This document shows, piece after piece, positions 48,630-60,239 of a stretch of 64,000 nt of DNA. The position numbers and the translations under genes are program-made. Location: NCBI GenBank assembly GCA_009760855.2, contig WPIO01000067.1, forward strand, positions 247,501 to 311,500, given 5' to 3'. Positions within the stretch are counted from its first letter, which is position 1. Every line of letters begins with the position of its first letter. Below the pieces are notes generated by a model. It searched no databases, was not told the origin of the DNA, and saw nothing but the letters and a program-made list of their open reading frames with translations. The DNA comes from Cristatella mucedo. Its lineage: Eukaryota; Bryozoa; Phylactolaemata; Cristatellidae.

Positions 48630-50610
48630 TCACTGATGCCGAGCCACAAAAGTGACAAGATCAGGATGCTGCAATGCTATAGAGGAAAAGTGGACTCGGC
48701 GCAGGGATGGCATTCACGAGGCAAGGCACAAACCGATGAGCTGGTTCTTTTTCAAATTTTGCCTGCCGATCGCCTCTCGTAGATCCCACTATGCAAGTAG
48801 CACTGCGGCCGAGCGTGTCGTTAGCAGAAGCTGCTGCTGCTGCAGCAGCAGCAGCGTTGCCACATGCACGGCCCCGTGCTGTGAGTGCGCTGTTGAGTCG
48901 TCGGCAAGCTACCCTCCATACCGGTCACAGAGAGCATGCAGCAGCAGCCTGCCTCAGCAAGTGATGCAGGCTCTAGCGGATCTAGACCGTCCCCTCTCAG
49001 CAGAGACGAAGCCAGGATTGGACAGCACCGGTGGCACCGGGGGCTCTGTGCCCTTCTGTAAAGGGGTGCTGGGGTCAGCCCCAGTGCCTGCGGCTAGCAA
49101 ACATTGGCCGAGATGGCTCCAAAATGGCACCAAGCACTATGGGGTCAGCCGCCGCTCAAGCACGGCCCGCTGGCAGCTCGATCGAGTGTCAGACTCGGCT
49201 CCCACCTTCTGGCTTTGCCTCTGCCTCTCAGAGACCGTGACAAGGCGGCCAGTCTCTGACTCAAGTCAGCCGCGAATACAAGTGCCCTGTTTACAAGTGC
49301 CGGGAAAAGCCACTGGCTGAAGCTGCATTCACAGGGCAACTGCTTCTTCTAGGCCTGTCTTTGGTCTGGCTGCCATCTTAGGTGCACGTACACGCGCACA
49401 TGCACACACGCACACATACACATGTACAGACGCACATACACACGGCAGCAAGAGGGGGATCCAGTCTACGACCAACGGAAGACGGTTGATCCTGAGAATG
49501 GTTCTAGTGCTTGACCGATGGAATACCAGCAGAAGCCAGGAGCAGACGACCATCAATAGGTGCCGTTATAGGTTGCTATCTTCACTTCGTCGTTTGCATG
49601 TTCGGCTGCCGCTTCTTACACCTCCTTTCCGGCAATCCCCACTGCTACTGACTATATCATCTCACTTCCTAATCAGGACTACCAATTGGCAAGCTTCGTT
49701 TTCTGCTTATGTACAGTACCTAGAAAGAGACTGCATTCTCTGAGGATGCCACAGAAGCGTTTTATAATTGTTTTTAGGTTTCTTACTCTTTCTGGCCCAA
49801 AGGGTTGTCGTTGGCTCAATCTCCAAAGATCAGGGGAGCACGGTCTCCCTTGATTCTAGCGCAGCAACGCATCCCTACCCTGGGGAAATTCGGAACAGGC
49901 AGAAACTGCTGCTTTATACAGCCCCTTAGCCAAGTGAGAAGCAAGCATTGTCCGTGTGCTAAATTATTCACACGGTAGCAAAGATCTCGTGCAAAATCAA
50001 TTTACAAAATTATTCATCGGTGTACAGACAGTTTGAGCAAACGTGACTGCACGTGTGTGCCCACAAATTAGTGCCCTAAGCATGTGAGATGTTAATGTGC
50101 AAGTCATCACGTTTACCTTTTGCAAGCTTGCATCCATCGAGGATATACCTGAAAAAGTATATACATATGCATCCAACAAGAGTGTCCACCTGCATGTCAA
50201 TACCTGCATGTGCATCCATGTGCACACATGCGTTCGCTTGTGTGCAGGTGTGTGAATAGTGTGTGCCTGCCTATTGGTACTGAGCTTGTGTGCGCCGTCA
50301 TTCCTGGTGCATGCAAGCTCCCGTGTGGATGCAAAGACCCGTACGCGTGTACGTGCACATGCGCTGCCGCATGCCTTAATATGGAATACTTGCTGCGTAC
50401 AGTCGCACAGAATATGTAAATGAATGGACTGGTAGGTGAGTGTGCCAACAAGTGTGAGCATTTGCATCCGTGTGGATGTATGAGTCGTGCAGGTACCTGA
50501 GTGCATGCATGTGCATTACTGTATAGAAATGGGTATTAGTGGCTCACTCCAGATTAAGCAAATTAACAAGCCTGCAACTAATGCCGATGTTTGCACGTCT
50601 GAGAAATAGA
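48630..50610. other. No gene recognised
   Basis: A 222-codon open frame at 48652-49320 is Ser/Cys/Ala-rich and unrecognised. A short CA-rich run lies at 49385-49442 and TG-rich alternating DNA at about 50200-50520. Confidence 0.45.
49695..49770 (+). mobile_element. LINE B tail, diverged
   Basis: Hairpin remnant acctagaaagagactgcatt followed by ctctgaggatgccacagaag; the tail is lost. Confidence 0.6.
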
Positions 50611-50617
50611 GAGGGGG

Positions 50618-50618
50618 T

Positions 50619-50674
<56 letters not shown>
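50618..50674. repeat. (GA)n microsatellite
   Basis: 57 bp of GA repeats with two interruptions. Confidence 0.93.
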
Positions 50675-50923
50675 GCTGTGGATGCTGTTAGAATTAGTTG
50701 GGACGTTGTGGCTAGGGATTATCCAGCCTACTCTCTATGCAGGAAGGGGTGAGGAGGGAGGGCTGTAAGTGCACATGAAACCTGAGCGCGGCAGACTCAA
50801 GGAGCAGAGTTGGTCTCTCTGCCAGTTCAGAGTTAGACCACTCAGCTGAATCTATGTAAACAATGTGGTGAAGGTCCAAGACCCTTCAAAAACCATTACT
50901 GCAGAAGAACAGCCCAGCTACAG

Positions 50924-51110
50924 GGCAGTGGCAGCAGCTGCAGCAGCACAGGCAGTGGCAGCAGCTGCAGCAGCACAGGCAGTGGCAGCAGCTGCAGCAG
51001 CACAGGCAGTGGCAGTAGCTGCAGCAGCACAGGCAGTGGCAGCAGCTGCAGCAGCACAGGCAGTGGCAGCAGCAGCAGCTGCAGTAGCACAGGCAGTGGC
51101 AGCAGCCTTG
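50924..51110. repeat. 27-bp minisatellite
   Basis: Five units built on gcagtggcagcagctgcagc plus agcacag, a longer sixth unit with two extra cag, and a partial seventh. The unit length is a multiple of three; in one plus frame it reads AVAAAAAAQ. Confidence 0.92.
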
Positions 51111-51150
51111 CAATCGGAGGCAGAGACGTGAAGCTCCTGCAGATGGGTGG

Positions 51151-51332
51151 GTGGGGGTGTTGCTTGTTCGAGCAGCTCAACTAGGCGAGCCAAAAGCTGG
51201 AAAGGGAAGACAGCCCGTGTCGCGAGCCAGTGAGTTCAAGCAGGCCCAGGAGTGGTCGTCACAGAGGGGCAAGGCCAAGGTTCTACAGAAACTCGTGGCA
51301 GCCGGCACCTTTCCTTGGGTTGGCACTGGGCC
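51151..51332 (+). CDS. Candidate exon ending in a strong donor, unassigned
   Basis: Plus-strand open frame with SEFKQAQEWSSQRGKAK and VLQKLVAAGTFPWVG, ending next to gtgagt (51333-51338). The frame is open leftwards through the 27-bp minisatellite in its QQHRQWQQL reading. No acceptor is convincing and no family is recognised. Confidence 0.2.
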
Positions 51333-51635
51333 GTGAGTTCGTACGTGCCTAGAATTCTCAGGCTAATGAACCAGAAAAGCTAAGCTGGTGCCTTGGCTGC
51401 AACGACGATATTATACGGTTCTGCAGTCTTCCTCTCCTGCTCAGGGTTGGTCAGCTGACAGCATCGGAGTAGTCCGGCCGTCGTCTCTGGCATGTGGCTG
51501 ACTCGATCTTTGAGGATTTCCCGGTCAGCAAATGACCGGCAGGCAGAGGCCTCAATCCGCTAGGCTGCCTGCGACCGGCAGGACTTCCACGGCAGCCTGT
51601 TGCTGAGCTGCTAGCAGGTCTCCGTCGGCTGTGTC

Positions 51636-51662
51636 GGGGGGGGGGGGGGGGGGGGGGGGGGG
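51636..51662. repeat. 27-G homopolymer
   Basis: 27 consecutive G residues at the left edge of a GC-rich region. Length may be unreliable because such runs are prone to sequencing error. Confidence 0.9.
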
Positions 51663-53900
51663 ATTGTGGCGGTGGGTTTGTCAGCTCGAAGAGCGGGGCT
51701 GGCTGCTGGCGCTCCGGCTCTCGGGACCACCTAGCTCAAGCGGCGATCGTGAGTCATCGGGCGGCGGCAGCAAATGGTGGGGTGGGGCAAACGCAGGCTG
51801 CCCGGCTCACCGGCATCGGCAGCCACCTTCGGGCAGGCCCGGGCAGACGGGTAGCGGCCGCTCGCGTTGACCCCTTGACCCGCGACGAGTTGGGGCATGC
51901 CCAGCGAATCGGGAATTCCTCGCGCGGGCTGTATATAGCGTGTGTGCGTTTCGCCGGGCGGCGACCTGGACTGCTCCGCCGCCGCCGGCTTCGCTGCCGT
52001 CGGTGCGTCCTGCGGAATCTGCGGAAGGCCGGCGGCGCGGCGGCGCCGCCGGCCTTCCGAGTGCGGCGGCCGCCCGATAGGAGAGCGCCCGAGTGCGGCC
52101 GCCGCCGCCGCTAGCGCCGCCGCGCGCGGGCGCTCTCCAATCGCTCGGACCACTGCGGCAGAACCGCGAAAAAGCGCTTCCGTCGGCCTTCAGTCGACGA
52201 GGCGCGCCAAGCCGCGGTCGCTTAGCGGTAAGGCAGCGCCGCATGACGCCGCTTCGCCTCGCGCCAACGTCCAGCGGCCTATCGCTCTCAGGCGGCGAGC
52301 CAGGGCTGCCGCGGCGGCGAGCGTGCCACGGCGGCGGGGGACGGGGCGTGGGCACCCTGCCGCCGCCAGCCACGCCATCCGCCGCCAGCCACGCCATCCG
52401 GCGCGTCGAGTTCTGCCAGCCGAACCGAGACAACCACGCGCGTAGCTCTCAGAGATCGCTCACTCGCGATTGGTGCGCGTTCTGCTCGCCGCTCTCAGGA
52501 GCGCGGTCCGCCACCCACCCCTTCCCCCGCCGCCGTCCCGCCGCTTAAGCGCGCGACCACGCTCACCGCCTCCCCCCCCCCCCGGTCCCGCCGCCGTAAG
52601 TGCGCGCTCGCCGGTGCGAACTAGCCCGGTGCGAACGAGCCCACCGCCGCGCGGTCCGCGGCGGTGGCAGTAGAGCCGGAGTGAACGTCGATCGCGAAAG
52701 CGCGACGAGCTCATACATCCGGCTGCAGCCGCCGCCGCCGCCCGGGCTAGCAGCCGCCTCGCCCGCGGACGGCGGCAAGGCCATGGGCGCACGCAAGCGG
52801 GTGGGCGGGCCGGCTCAGCGCTAGGTAAACTGTACAGCACTCACTATGCGACAATCTGCCCACCGACCATAAGACTAGCAGATTATCGCACTAGCGCACC
52901 GTCACGCGACTGCCGTCGCACGGGCACCTGCGTAGCTGGATGTCTCCAGGGATTTCCCTGCTCAAGGAGAGTGATGCAATCTCGTAGCGCCCGCCTCCCG
53001 CCCGAGCTTGCAGGCTTGCTGGCGGCGCGTTCAGACGGCGGCGCCGCTGACCGTAGGCTGTAGGTTGTGCATTTCCAGTACCGTGCACAAGTAGCGTACT
53101 GGCACTGTGCACCTGCTGCCTACGGCTAGCATCGTTCACCTGTGGCTTCACCAAGTCCAGCTGGCTCCCCGCGCGCAAATGCAGCCCACGTGACTTCAGC
53201 AGGCGGACGCCGGGCGGGATAATTGCGCGCGCGCGCGAGCTGCCTTGGCGTGACTGCGTCGGGGCGACTCGCGCGCGCGCACGAGCCTCGTCTCTCTTTC
53301 GCTGCCTTTTCCTCGGCGAGATTCTGGTCGGATGCGGTGGCTGCTTCACTTACCTTGCGTCGAAGGCCTCCGACCTTGACCGGTTGGCCCCGGAGCAGGA
53401 CCTCTGGGGAGCGGGCGCTGCCCGGAAGCTCGGTCCCGCGTTATAAACGGAGCGCGTCGCGTCGAGGCGTCGTGCCGAGCCGCCCTCGGGACGCGGGTTC
53501 GAATTACGCGAGCGAGCGGAGCGCTTAGCTTTCGTCGTGCTTATCTCTCGCTGCTGCGTCAGCGAAGGTGCCGCCTCGCTCATCTCGCCGGCACCTTCGG
53601 CGCCAACTGCGTCTGTCTCGATGGCCTCTTCAGCTGCTGCTGCTGCTGCTGCTGATGTAAGCGTAGCGCGCTCGACATCTCACCGTCCCCTCCCCCCCCC
53701 CAGTCACAGGCGACCTCACCCCTTCGCAACAGTTGCCGCTGCAGTCGGCTACGACGCAGCGAGCAGGTGCATTGACTCGGCCAGCTCTGTAACATGGTCC
53801 ATTAAAGAGGAGCCAATCTTGACTAGTTATAGCCGAACCTAACGCGGCGCTGCAACGCGCCGGCGTCGTCATTTTTCTAAAATTATCTCGAGTCGCATCC
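51663..53900. other. CpG-rich block, possible promoter/CpG-island-like region
   Basis: GC-rich, CpG-dense DNA with many overlapping open frames on both strands, as expected from composition. It includes a direct 19-bp repeat (gccgccagccacgccatcc, about 52361-52400) and two GCGC-alternating runs at about 53223-53238 and 53270-53282. Confidence 0.5.
53621..53656 (+). CDS. Candidate first coding exon (MASS-poly-Ala-D)
   Basis: ATG in the CpG-rich block with G at +4, twelve codons (M-A-S-S, seven Ala, D), ending exactly at a strong donor gtaagc (53657). No following exon was identified and no family is recognised. Confidence 0.2.
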
Positions 53901-54404
53901 GCCGCTGCAGATATTATATCGATTACTTATACAGATATCGATTACTTATATATTATTATATATCTCGAGTCGCATCGTGCTGCCACTCGGTCGGTCGGTC
54001 GGGCGGGCATCGGAGCTCTCGTCGCCGAGGGCCGCTGCGGCGACCTCTGGCGGCGTCGTGGCCGCCCATTTCAAGCCTGAGCGAAGCGTGGCGTACGATG
54101 CCCTGCAGTCGTGGAGTTTCCTCTACTGAGCCTGCCGCTGCCGCCGCCGCCACCGCCGCAGCAGCACTACTTGGACGAGCGCTTTCGAAGGCGACTCGTC
54201 TGCAGCTAATGCTTATGTCGAGCACGGCTTTCAATGACCGACCGTGCCATTTCTCGGAGGCGGCGAGTTCTGGCCTGCTGCCATACGCTGCCGCAGTGTG
54301 CATTCCGTTGTGCCTCCGCCACGTTCAAGCAGTGCCTTTGCTGTTAGCATCTAATAAACCATGTTGCCGACTGACGCTCGCGTGCTGTAACTCTCCTTAA
54401 TTGA

Positions 54405-54507
54405 AAAGCAGTCAATGGATGCCTACCGAAAGCCGCTTAAGTCTGGAGTGCACTATAGAAAACTCTCCCGGATAGCACTCACGCAGTCTTTGTGGAGTTA
54501 CGATGAT
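54405..54507 (+). mobile_element. LINE A 3' terminus, diverged
   Basis: About 100 bp with accgaaagccgcttaagtct and cagtctttgtggagttacga. Directly abuts the reversed 3' end of a LINE B at 54508. Confidence 0.65.
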
Positions 54508-54790
54508 AATAATAGTAATGCATTTGATATAGTTAGCGCCCTCAGAGAACCCAATCTCTTCTAGGCAGTTTACATTTGCTGCAAAGGAAGCGCGATCGAT
54601 TGGTTAGTGGTAGCATGCTCGATAAACAACAAGAATGACACGGTTAGAGGTGACGTGCACAGGGTCAGCATGCAAGTGTGGTAAGTGGCAGCATGCAACA
54701 GTGTCAGCACGCATAAGCACGTAAAGAACGAAATCACAGGGACCCACTAAATGCTATGATAAATGAATGCGTTTTTAGTTACTTTTTATA
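54508..54790 (-). mobile_element. LINE B 3' UTR fragment
   Basis: Reversed hairpin (gcgccctcagagaacccaat) preceded by an ATT-type tail and followed by the gtgacgtgcacagggtcagc-type 3' UTR. A second LINE B begins at 54793, giving two tandem same-strand tails. Confidence 0.75.
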
Positions 54791-54792
54791 TA

Positions 54793-55445
54793 ATAACAAT
54801 AACAATAATGCACTTGATAAAGGGCCCTCAGAGAATTCAATCTCTTTCTACGCGCTTTACATTTGCTGCAAATGGAAACGCGATTGAATGGTGAGTAATA
54901 TCGTGCTTGATAAACAACATGAATAACATGGTTAGGGGTGACATGCCCAGTGTCAGCACGCGTAAGCACATCAAGGACGAATCACAGGGACCCACTAAAT
55001 GCTGTCCTATATAGGTGTGTGTTTTTTTAAGTTCTTTTTAAATGTGATCAAGTCAGGGGATGTTCTGACGCAAGTCGGGAGTGAGTTCCAGGCTTTGGGA
55101 GCATACGAACTAAATGCACGGTCTCCAAAATATTTGAGGTTTGAACGAGGTATTGGTATACTGTTGGATTCCGAAAAGTGGGTCGCACGATGCTTGGCCT
55201 GGTTGGGGAATCGATCTGAGAGATAGGTTGGAGCCAAAGAATGAAGTGACCTAAAAGTGAGCGACAAAACCTTGAAGCCGATCCATTGCTTGACCGGTAG
55301 CCAGTGCAGGTGGGCGAGAAGTGGTGCGATGTGGCAACTGCGACGCTCACGACGGACAAGCCTAGCTGCAGAGTTTTGCACCAGCTGTAATCGCCTGATT
55401 GCACATGCCGGTAGTCCAGCAAGCAGAGAGCGAGAGCGAGGCAAC
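54793..55445 (-). mobile_element. LINE B 3' fragment
   Basis: Coding remnant with RLQLVQNSAARLV, HLHWLPVKQWI and SLAPTYLSDRF, then FGDRAFSSYAPKAWNSLP and a full 3' UTR ending in the hairpin and an ATT/GTT-rich tail at the left edge. Confidence 0.85.
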
Positions 55446-56044
55446 GACTTTGGCTGCCCCAGTGCTCGGTCATTTCATTCATGTTCGAAGCGTCTTTTGT
55501 TTTTACCAACAAGCGTGCATGCCGTCTAGTTATGGAAATCATAAATCAGCATGCCGTCTAATTATGGACGACCGACCCGTTTCATGCCAGTACGCCAGTG
55601 TCGTCTCGTGTGCAAGAGAACGAGTCGAAACGACGAATCTGCCACGAATGGATTTTATGGATATTAATTGATAATTAATTTATAATATTTAATGGATATT
55701 ACCAAATGATAATGGTGGCAGGCACTTTGCGCATGCTGGAAAGGGGAGCGTGTCGGCGAGTCAAGTAATACAAACGTGCCGAACTTGAGCGAACGCGAAA
55801 GCACGCAGAGGACAATGTACGCGGTGAGAGCAAATGCTTTGAAGAAAACTAGCGATTCGTTTTGGCCTTTATGTCTTTGTCAATTCAGTGGCGACGTCGC
55901 GTTTTCAGCTGGTAGCGAATTGCGGGCTTTAAAACCGTGGGAGCTAAAGGCTCGCTAGCCAAAGGCTTTGAGATTCGTTTGAGGCGCAGGTAAGCGCCCG
56001 ACATCTGAGGAATGAGTGGTGTGCGGGTTACCCCGAAGATTATA

Positions 56045-56197
56045 TAATAAATAATAATAATTCATTTATATAGCGCCCGAAAGAGAACTTAATCTCTATT
56101 CGGGCGCTTTACATATGCCTCGGGGCTCGAGCCCACGATCTCAGTCAGACCTTGGTCGGTGCGAGCACCTTAACCGCTAGACCAAACCAACACTACT
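56045..56197 (-). mobile_element. SINE-1 (tRNA-derived), best-preserved copy
   Basis: Reversed: ATT tail, near-perfect hairpin with arms agcgcccgaa and ttcgggcgct around agagaacttaatctct, B box (ggctcgagcccacga) and A box (accttaaccgctagaccaaa). Confidence 0.88.
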
Positions 56198-56199
56198 AA

Positions 56200-56495
56200 G
56201 ATTGCGCAACGACATCTACTCTCTCCCGCTGCAGGCTGCGGCACATCCTTTCCAGCAGTTCTGAGCTGCTACTTTCAAGCTAATCTGCTCACTCTCTCAA
56301 CTGCCCTGCTAGCTCAGCTATGCTTGCACTTTCTCTCTGTTTCGCGAGGTGAAGTCTGCTGGCTTCCGCATGCGAACCGAAAGCCGCATGTGCTTGAGAT
56401 GCTCAATAGAAAGTTCTTCTGCTCAACACCCGATTAGTCTCTGTGGCTTTTGGAGTTACAAACGGAGATAAATCGCATTACAGTACATTGCATTA
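56200..56495 (+). mobile_element. LINE A 3' fragment
   Basis: About 295 bp ending in ggagttacaaacggagata and an ATTACA-type tail; internal match to the LINE A C-terminal region (gaaccgaaagccgcatgtgc). Abuts a minus-strand SINE-1. Confidence 0.75.
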
Positions 56496-57029
56496 GGTTT
56501 TTCAGTAGATGTTCCGGAGCAAGCTTGTAATGAAATGCTAGAACCTAAAAGGGCGCGAGAGAATCTCGAGTTACGGCTACTTTAGCTAGCGCTAACCGCT
56601 GGCAGGTTACCATCCGTCAGATGCCATGCTTGCGTCCTTCACATTCAAACGAAGAATCGCTAAACCTACGCAGCCAAATCTTTAACCAGGTTTAGAGAGT
56701 GCTTTTTTTAATTCCCCTAAACGGATATTTAGCGCTCGAAAGAAAGACGAATGCGCTAAGAGGTCAACGAAAGTTGAATTGCTTGCACGAAAATCAGATT
56801 GATCAAGAGCTTCTGCTGCAGTTCTCGTCTTCCTATTTACTTCAACTTCGGCAGCAGGGACAGCACAGCACTTGCAGTGCAGGTCAGTCTTCGGTGCTAC
56901 GATTCAGACTACGGCAGCAGAGCAAGCATCCTAGAAACGCACCGTCGCTACGCTACTCTACTCGCCGCCCTCGTCCGGCGCTGCACAGTCGACATTCAAT
57001 CCCTCCTCAGCGGAATGAAGCAGATTGCG

Positions 57030-59620
57030 GTAGAGGCCGGGCCATAGCCTTCGCTTGCCACTATTGCCCTGGACTGAAAGCGAACAATAGGTTGAAAGTA
57101 TGTGCACCCACAGTGAACTTTGTTTGGCATGACGATTGGAGCTTTGAGCCGCCAATGTCTAGCCAATGTCTAGCCAATGTGAAACAGATTTCGGTCGAAG
57201 CCAGGATATCGTCGTCGATTGCCGTGCATTGCCCTCGATCGTGCCTTTGTCAATTGTTTAAAAGGACGTGGTTGCACTTTTAATGCAGTGTAGTGAAATA
57301 CGCAAGAACAGTTGGAGCTTCTCTCAGCAACTGTTGGTCCATTTGTAACGGACCGTTATGGATTGGCGTATTTCCCCGTGCTATGGTCGTCGATTGCCGT
57401 GCGTTGCCATCGATTGAACGAAAACAGTGGATAAAAATTATGCGCGAACACATGTGCCTGTTACGTGGAATGAGAGTTGCAGTTTATAGCAGCCAATCTT
57501 GTCATGTTCCCACGGATTTCGCTATCGGACCCTACCATTGCTGTTGATTGCCGTGCATTGCTGACAGTTAACGAGCGAAGCATCTTATAAATGCCACGGT
57601 TTTACTTTGGACGCAGCGGAATGTTATATGTAATGACAATTGGGGCTTCGTGCTGCCAATTTATCTTCAATTTGCCGTGAATTGGGGTTTTGGCCGGGCC
57701 ATTACTGTCGATTGCCATTCAGTGCTCGCGATTGTACGTGCTCGATTGGTTGAAAGGATGTGACTGTACTTTAACCACAGTAGGCTGTGACAGATAAGAT
57801 AAACTTGATCTTGGCCCAGTAACTCTCCAGTGATTTGCGATGGATCTTAACGGATTGCCGTATTTGCCCGGCCATTGCCGTTGATTCCCCAAGATTGAAC
57901 GGTCAGTGCTGCTTGAAAGAGTTAAATCAGTGCTGGTTGAAAGAGTTAAAATTATGTTCGTGCCAGTGAGACGTCACGTGGAATGAGAATTGAAGCTTGG
58001 TGCAGCCAATTTCTCGTCGATTTGCCACGGATTGTGGTATTGGTACCTGCCATTGCTGTCGATTGCCGTGCATTGTTGACAATGAATGTGCAAAGTAGCT
58101 TTAGAGTCCTAAGATTTCACTTTTAGCACAAAGAAATGTGAAATGCGATAACAATCGGCACTTCGTGCAGCCAATTTGTCATCGACTTGCCACGGATTGT
58201 AGTGGATTGCTGCTTCGAGCCGAGCTGTAGATTGCCATGCATTGCCCGAGATTGTACGAGCGCAATTGCTTAAAATGATGTGGTTAACTTTAACCAGGGT
58301 GGTTTCTGACATGCATTCAAAATTGGAGCATTGCAAAATCTATTTCATGGCATTTAGCATCGGATTGCTGTAGATTGCCATATTGGCCCGGGCCATTGCA
58401 GTCAACTGCAGTGCATTGCTGCCGAATGGTTGGGGCAATTGCATTTAAATTGTGTGACTACACAATAACTAAAAATTAGAGCAACATGCGATCACTATTA
58501 GAGCTTAAAGTGTACGTATTCTGGTCGTTTTGCGGCAGGTTGCGGTGGATTGACCACTGGCCCAGGCAGTTGCAGTCGATTGCACTGCATTGCTGCAGAA
58601 TGGCCGAGGCAATTACAGTGAAGTTATGCGAGTACACAATAACCGAAGATTCGAGTAGCGTGCATTCATAATTAGAGCTTCTAGTGTACGCGTTCTGGTC
58701 GCTGTGCGGCGGATTTCGGTGGATTGCGGTATCGGACCGAGCCATTGCAGTCGATTGCAATTCATTGCATGAGAACGCGTGTGCATAATGGAGCAAAATT
58801 TTGGGAGTGCACTTTGAAATGAGTCTAGTCCTATATGCAATGTCAACTAGAGCTTCGCGATGACGATTTGAGAATGATTTTCAGTGGAATTGAGTGGATT
58901 GCGGTAGTTTTCCTGGTCATTTCAGATGTTGCCGCCCTTGCCACGGTTCGAGGATGCACAATATTTTTTTATTTTACGTGGTTGTGCACACAGCACAGTG
59001 CAACTTAATATGCAATAAAAACTGGCACTCAGCGCAATCTATTTCGATTTATGCGGTGGATTCGGTGGATTGAAGTGGATTGCGGTATTGGTCCGGGCTA
59101 CTTCAGTCGATTGCAGTGCATTGCACGAGAACGGCAGGGCCAATGCAAGTGAAATTCTTTAACAAGTGCAATTATCGCAGAGTGTGCTGTCATATGTGCT
59201 CAAAAAAGGAGCTTTTCGAACAGGGTTTCTTACGTTGGGCGGTGGAATGCAGTGGATTTCGGTACTGGCCTGGGCCACCGCAATCTTATTTCAGTGGACT
59301 TCGTGAGAGCGTGTGAGCGGAATCGCGCGAAATTTTCAGGGTTTATTGTACGCTTAGCGTAGTTTGATTTTTTTCTAAACTTTTGGAGCCGTACGCTGCT
59401 GATTTGTGGTGAATTTGACGGGAACGAGAGTGGATTGCGGTACAGGCGTCCGGCGTCGAAGCTCATCTGCATAAGTGCGTGTGCACGCAGCGACATGAAA
59501 TTTGGTAGACAAATAAATTTGAACGTGTGCTACAATAGAAGCCCAAAATGTATGAGCGCGGCAATGCTTATGTCTGGTCGATGTTAGCCTAATTCGAGTG
59601 GATTTCTGTGGATTGCAGTA
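57030..59620. repeat. Diverged satellite-like tandem array, period about 174 bp
   Basis: A motif of the form cattgcagtcgattgcagtgcattgc recurs near 57214, 57389, 57543, 57707, 57880, 58058, 58227, 58401, 58575, 58750, 58925 and 59106, at mostly 164-181 bp steps. Between anchors, gtggattgcggtattggccc precedes it, and tta..gagcttcgtgcagccaattt follows it. About 14-15 monomers, each perhaps 60-80% alike. No protein frame runs through it. The ends are approximate. Confidence 0.8.
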
Positions 59621-59789
59621 ATTCGTCGAACCTCTCCTACTCGTTCCTCGAGTCCCTGAGAACGAACTGTCGCGGCTTCAGCGCTAAAGTCGTTCACCGC
59701 AATCTCCAAAGAGTTTGCGTAGACTTGAAGTGCATAGCGGAATGTGTGGGAAAGCCTGCGCGAAGCGAGAGTCACAGAAGTCTTGACGG

Positions 59790-60110
59790 AATGTCGCGAG
59801 TGCATGGACTAGCATGGCTGTGGTATCCTAGTATAAGGCTCAATTTTTCTGCAACGATACGTAGTTGAAAATAGGCAGATTTGACTTTGCAGAGCTTACT
59901 CGATCATTTAGCGGGAGGTTACTTTGGAGCAGGATAGTGAGAGTTCGTACAGACACCATAGAAGATACCGTAGGCTGGACGTGTTTTGATCCCTAGGTGC
60001 TCTAGTTTACGAGTAATGAAGGTTTGCACGTGGCTAACAAGCTAAGTGTACCCGTCATTCAATTCGAGAACGTTCGCTGCCATCTGAGTGTGAATGTGGC
60101 AAAACATGCC
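59790..60110 (-). mobile_element. LINE B internal fragment, old
   Basis: Reversed match to the RT C-terminal part: agttgaaaataggcagattt, gctgtggtatcctagtataa and ctgccatctgagtgtgaatg. Lies just right of the satellite-like array. Confidence 0.6.
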
Positions 60111-60144
60111 GCGAGGTAGTAAAAAGAGTGGGTCATCTTCGACG

Positions 60145-60235
60145 GCCTACCGCCCAGCGGGATTCAAACCGCAAAGGCTTTTCTGAGCTGCTTAGTCAGC
60201 TGACCGTTGAGCCTCATTGCGAGGTCATCCTTCGT
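60145..60235 (-). mobile_element. tRNA-like sequence, third SINE type or tRNA pseudogene
   Basis: The minus strand has an A-box-like aggctcaacggtcagctgac and a B-box-like gcggtttgaatcccgc at tRNA-like spacing. The arms do not close into a cloverleaf by eye, and it differs from SINE-1 and SINE-2. Confidence 0.4.
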
Positions 60236-60239
60236 TGCA

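Noticed and set aside
48652-49320. 222-codon plus-strand open frame
   Set aside because: Ser/Cys/Ala-rich, starts next to a (CT)n array, contains a ctgctgctgctgcagcagcagcagc palindrome, and shows no domain or convincing splice site.
57030-59620. CRISPR-like array or coding repeat
   Set aside because: Units are contiguous, long (~174 bp) and diverged with no unique spacers, and no reading frame persists.
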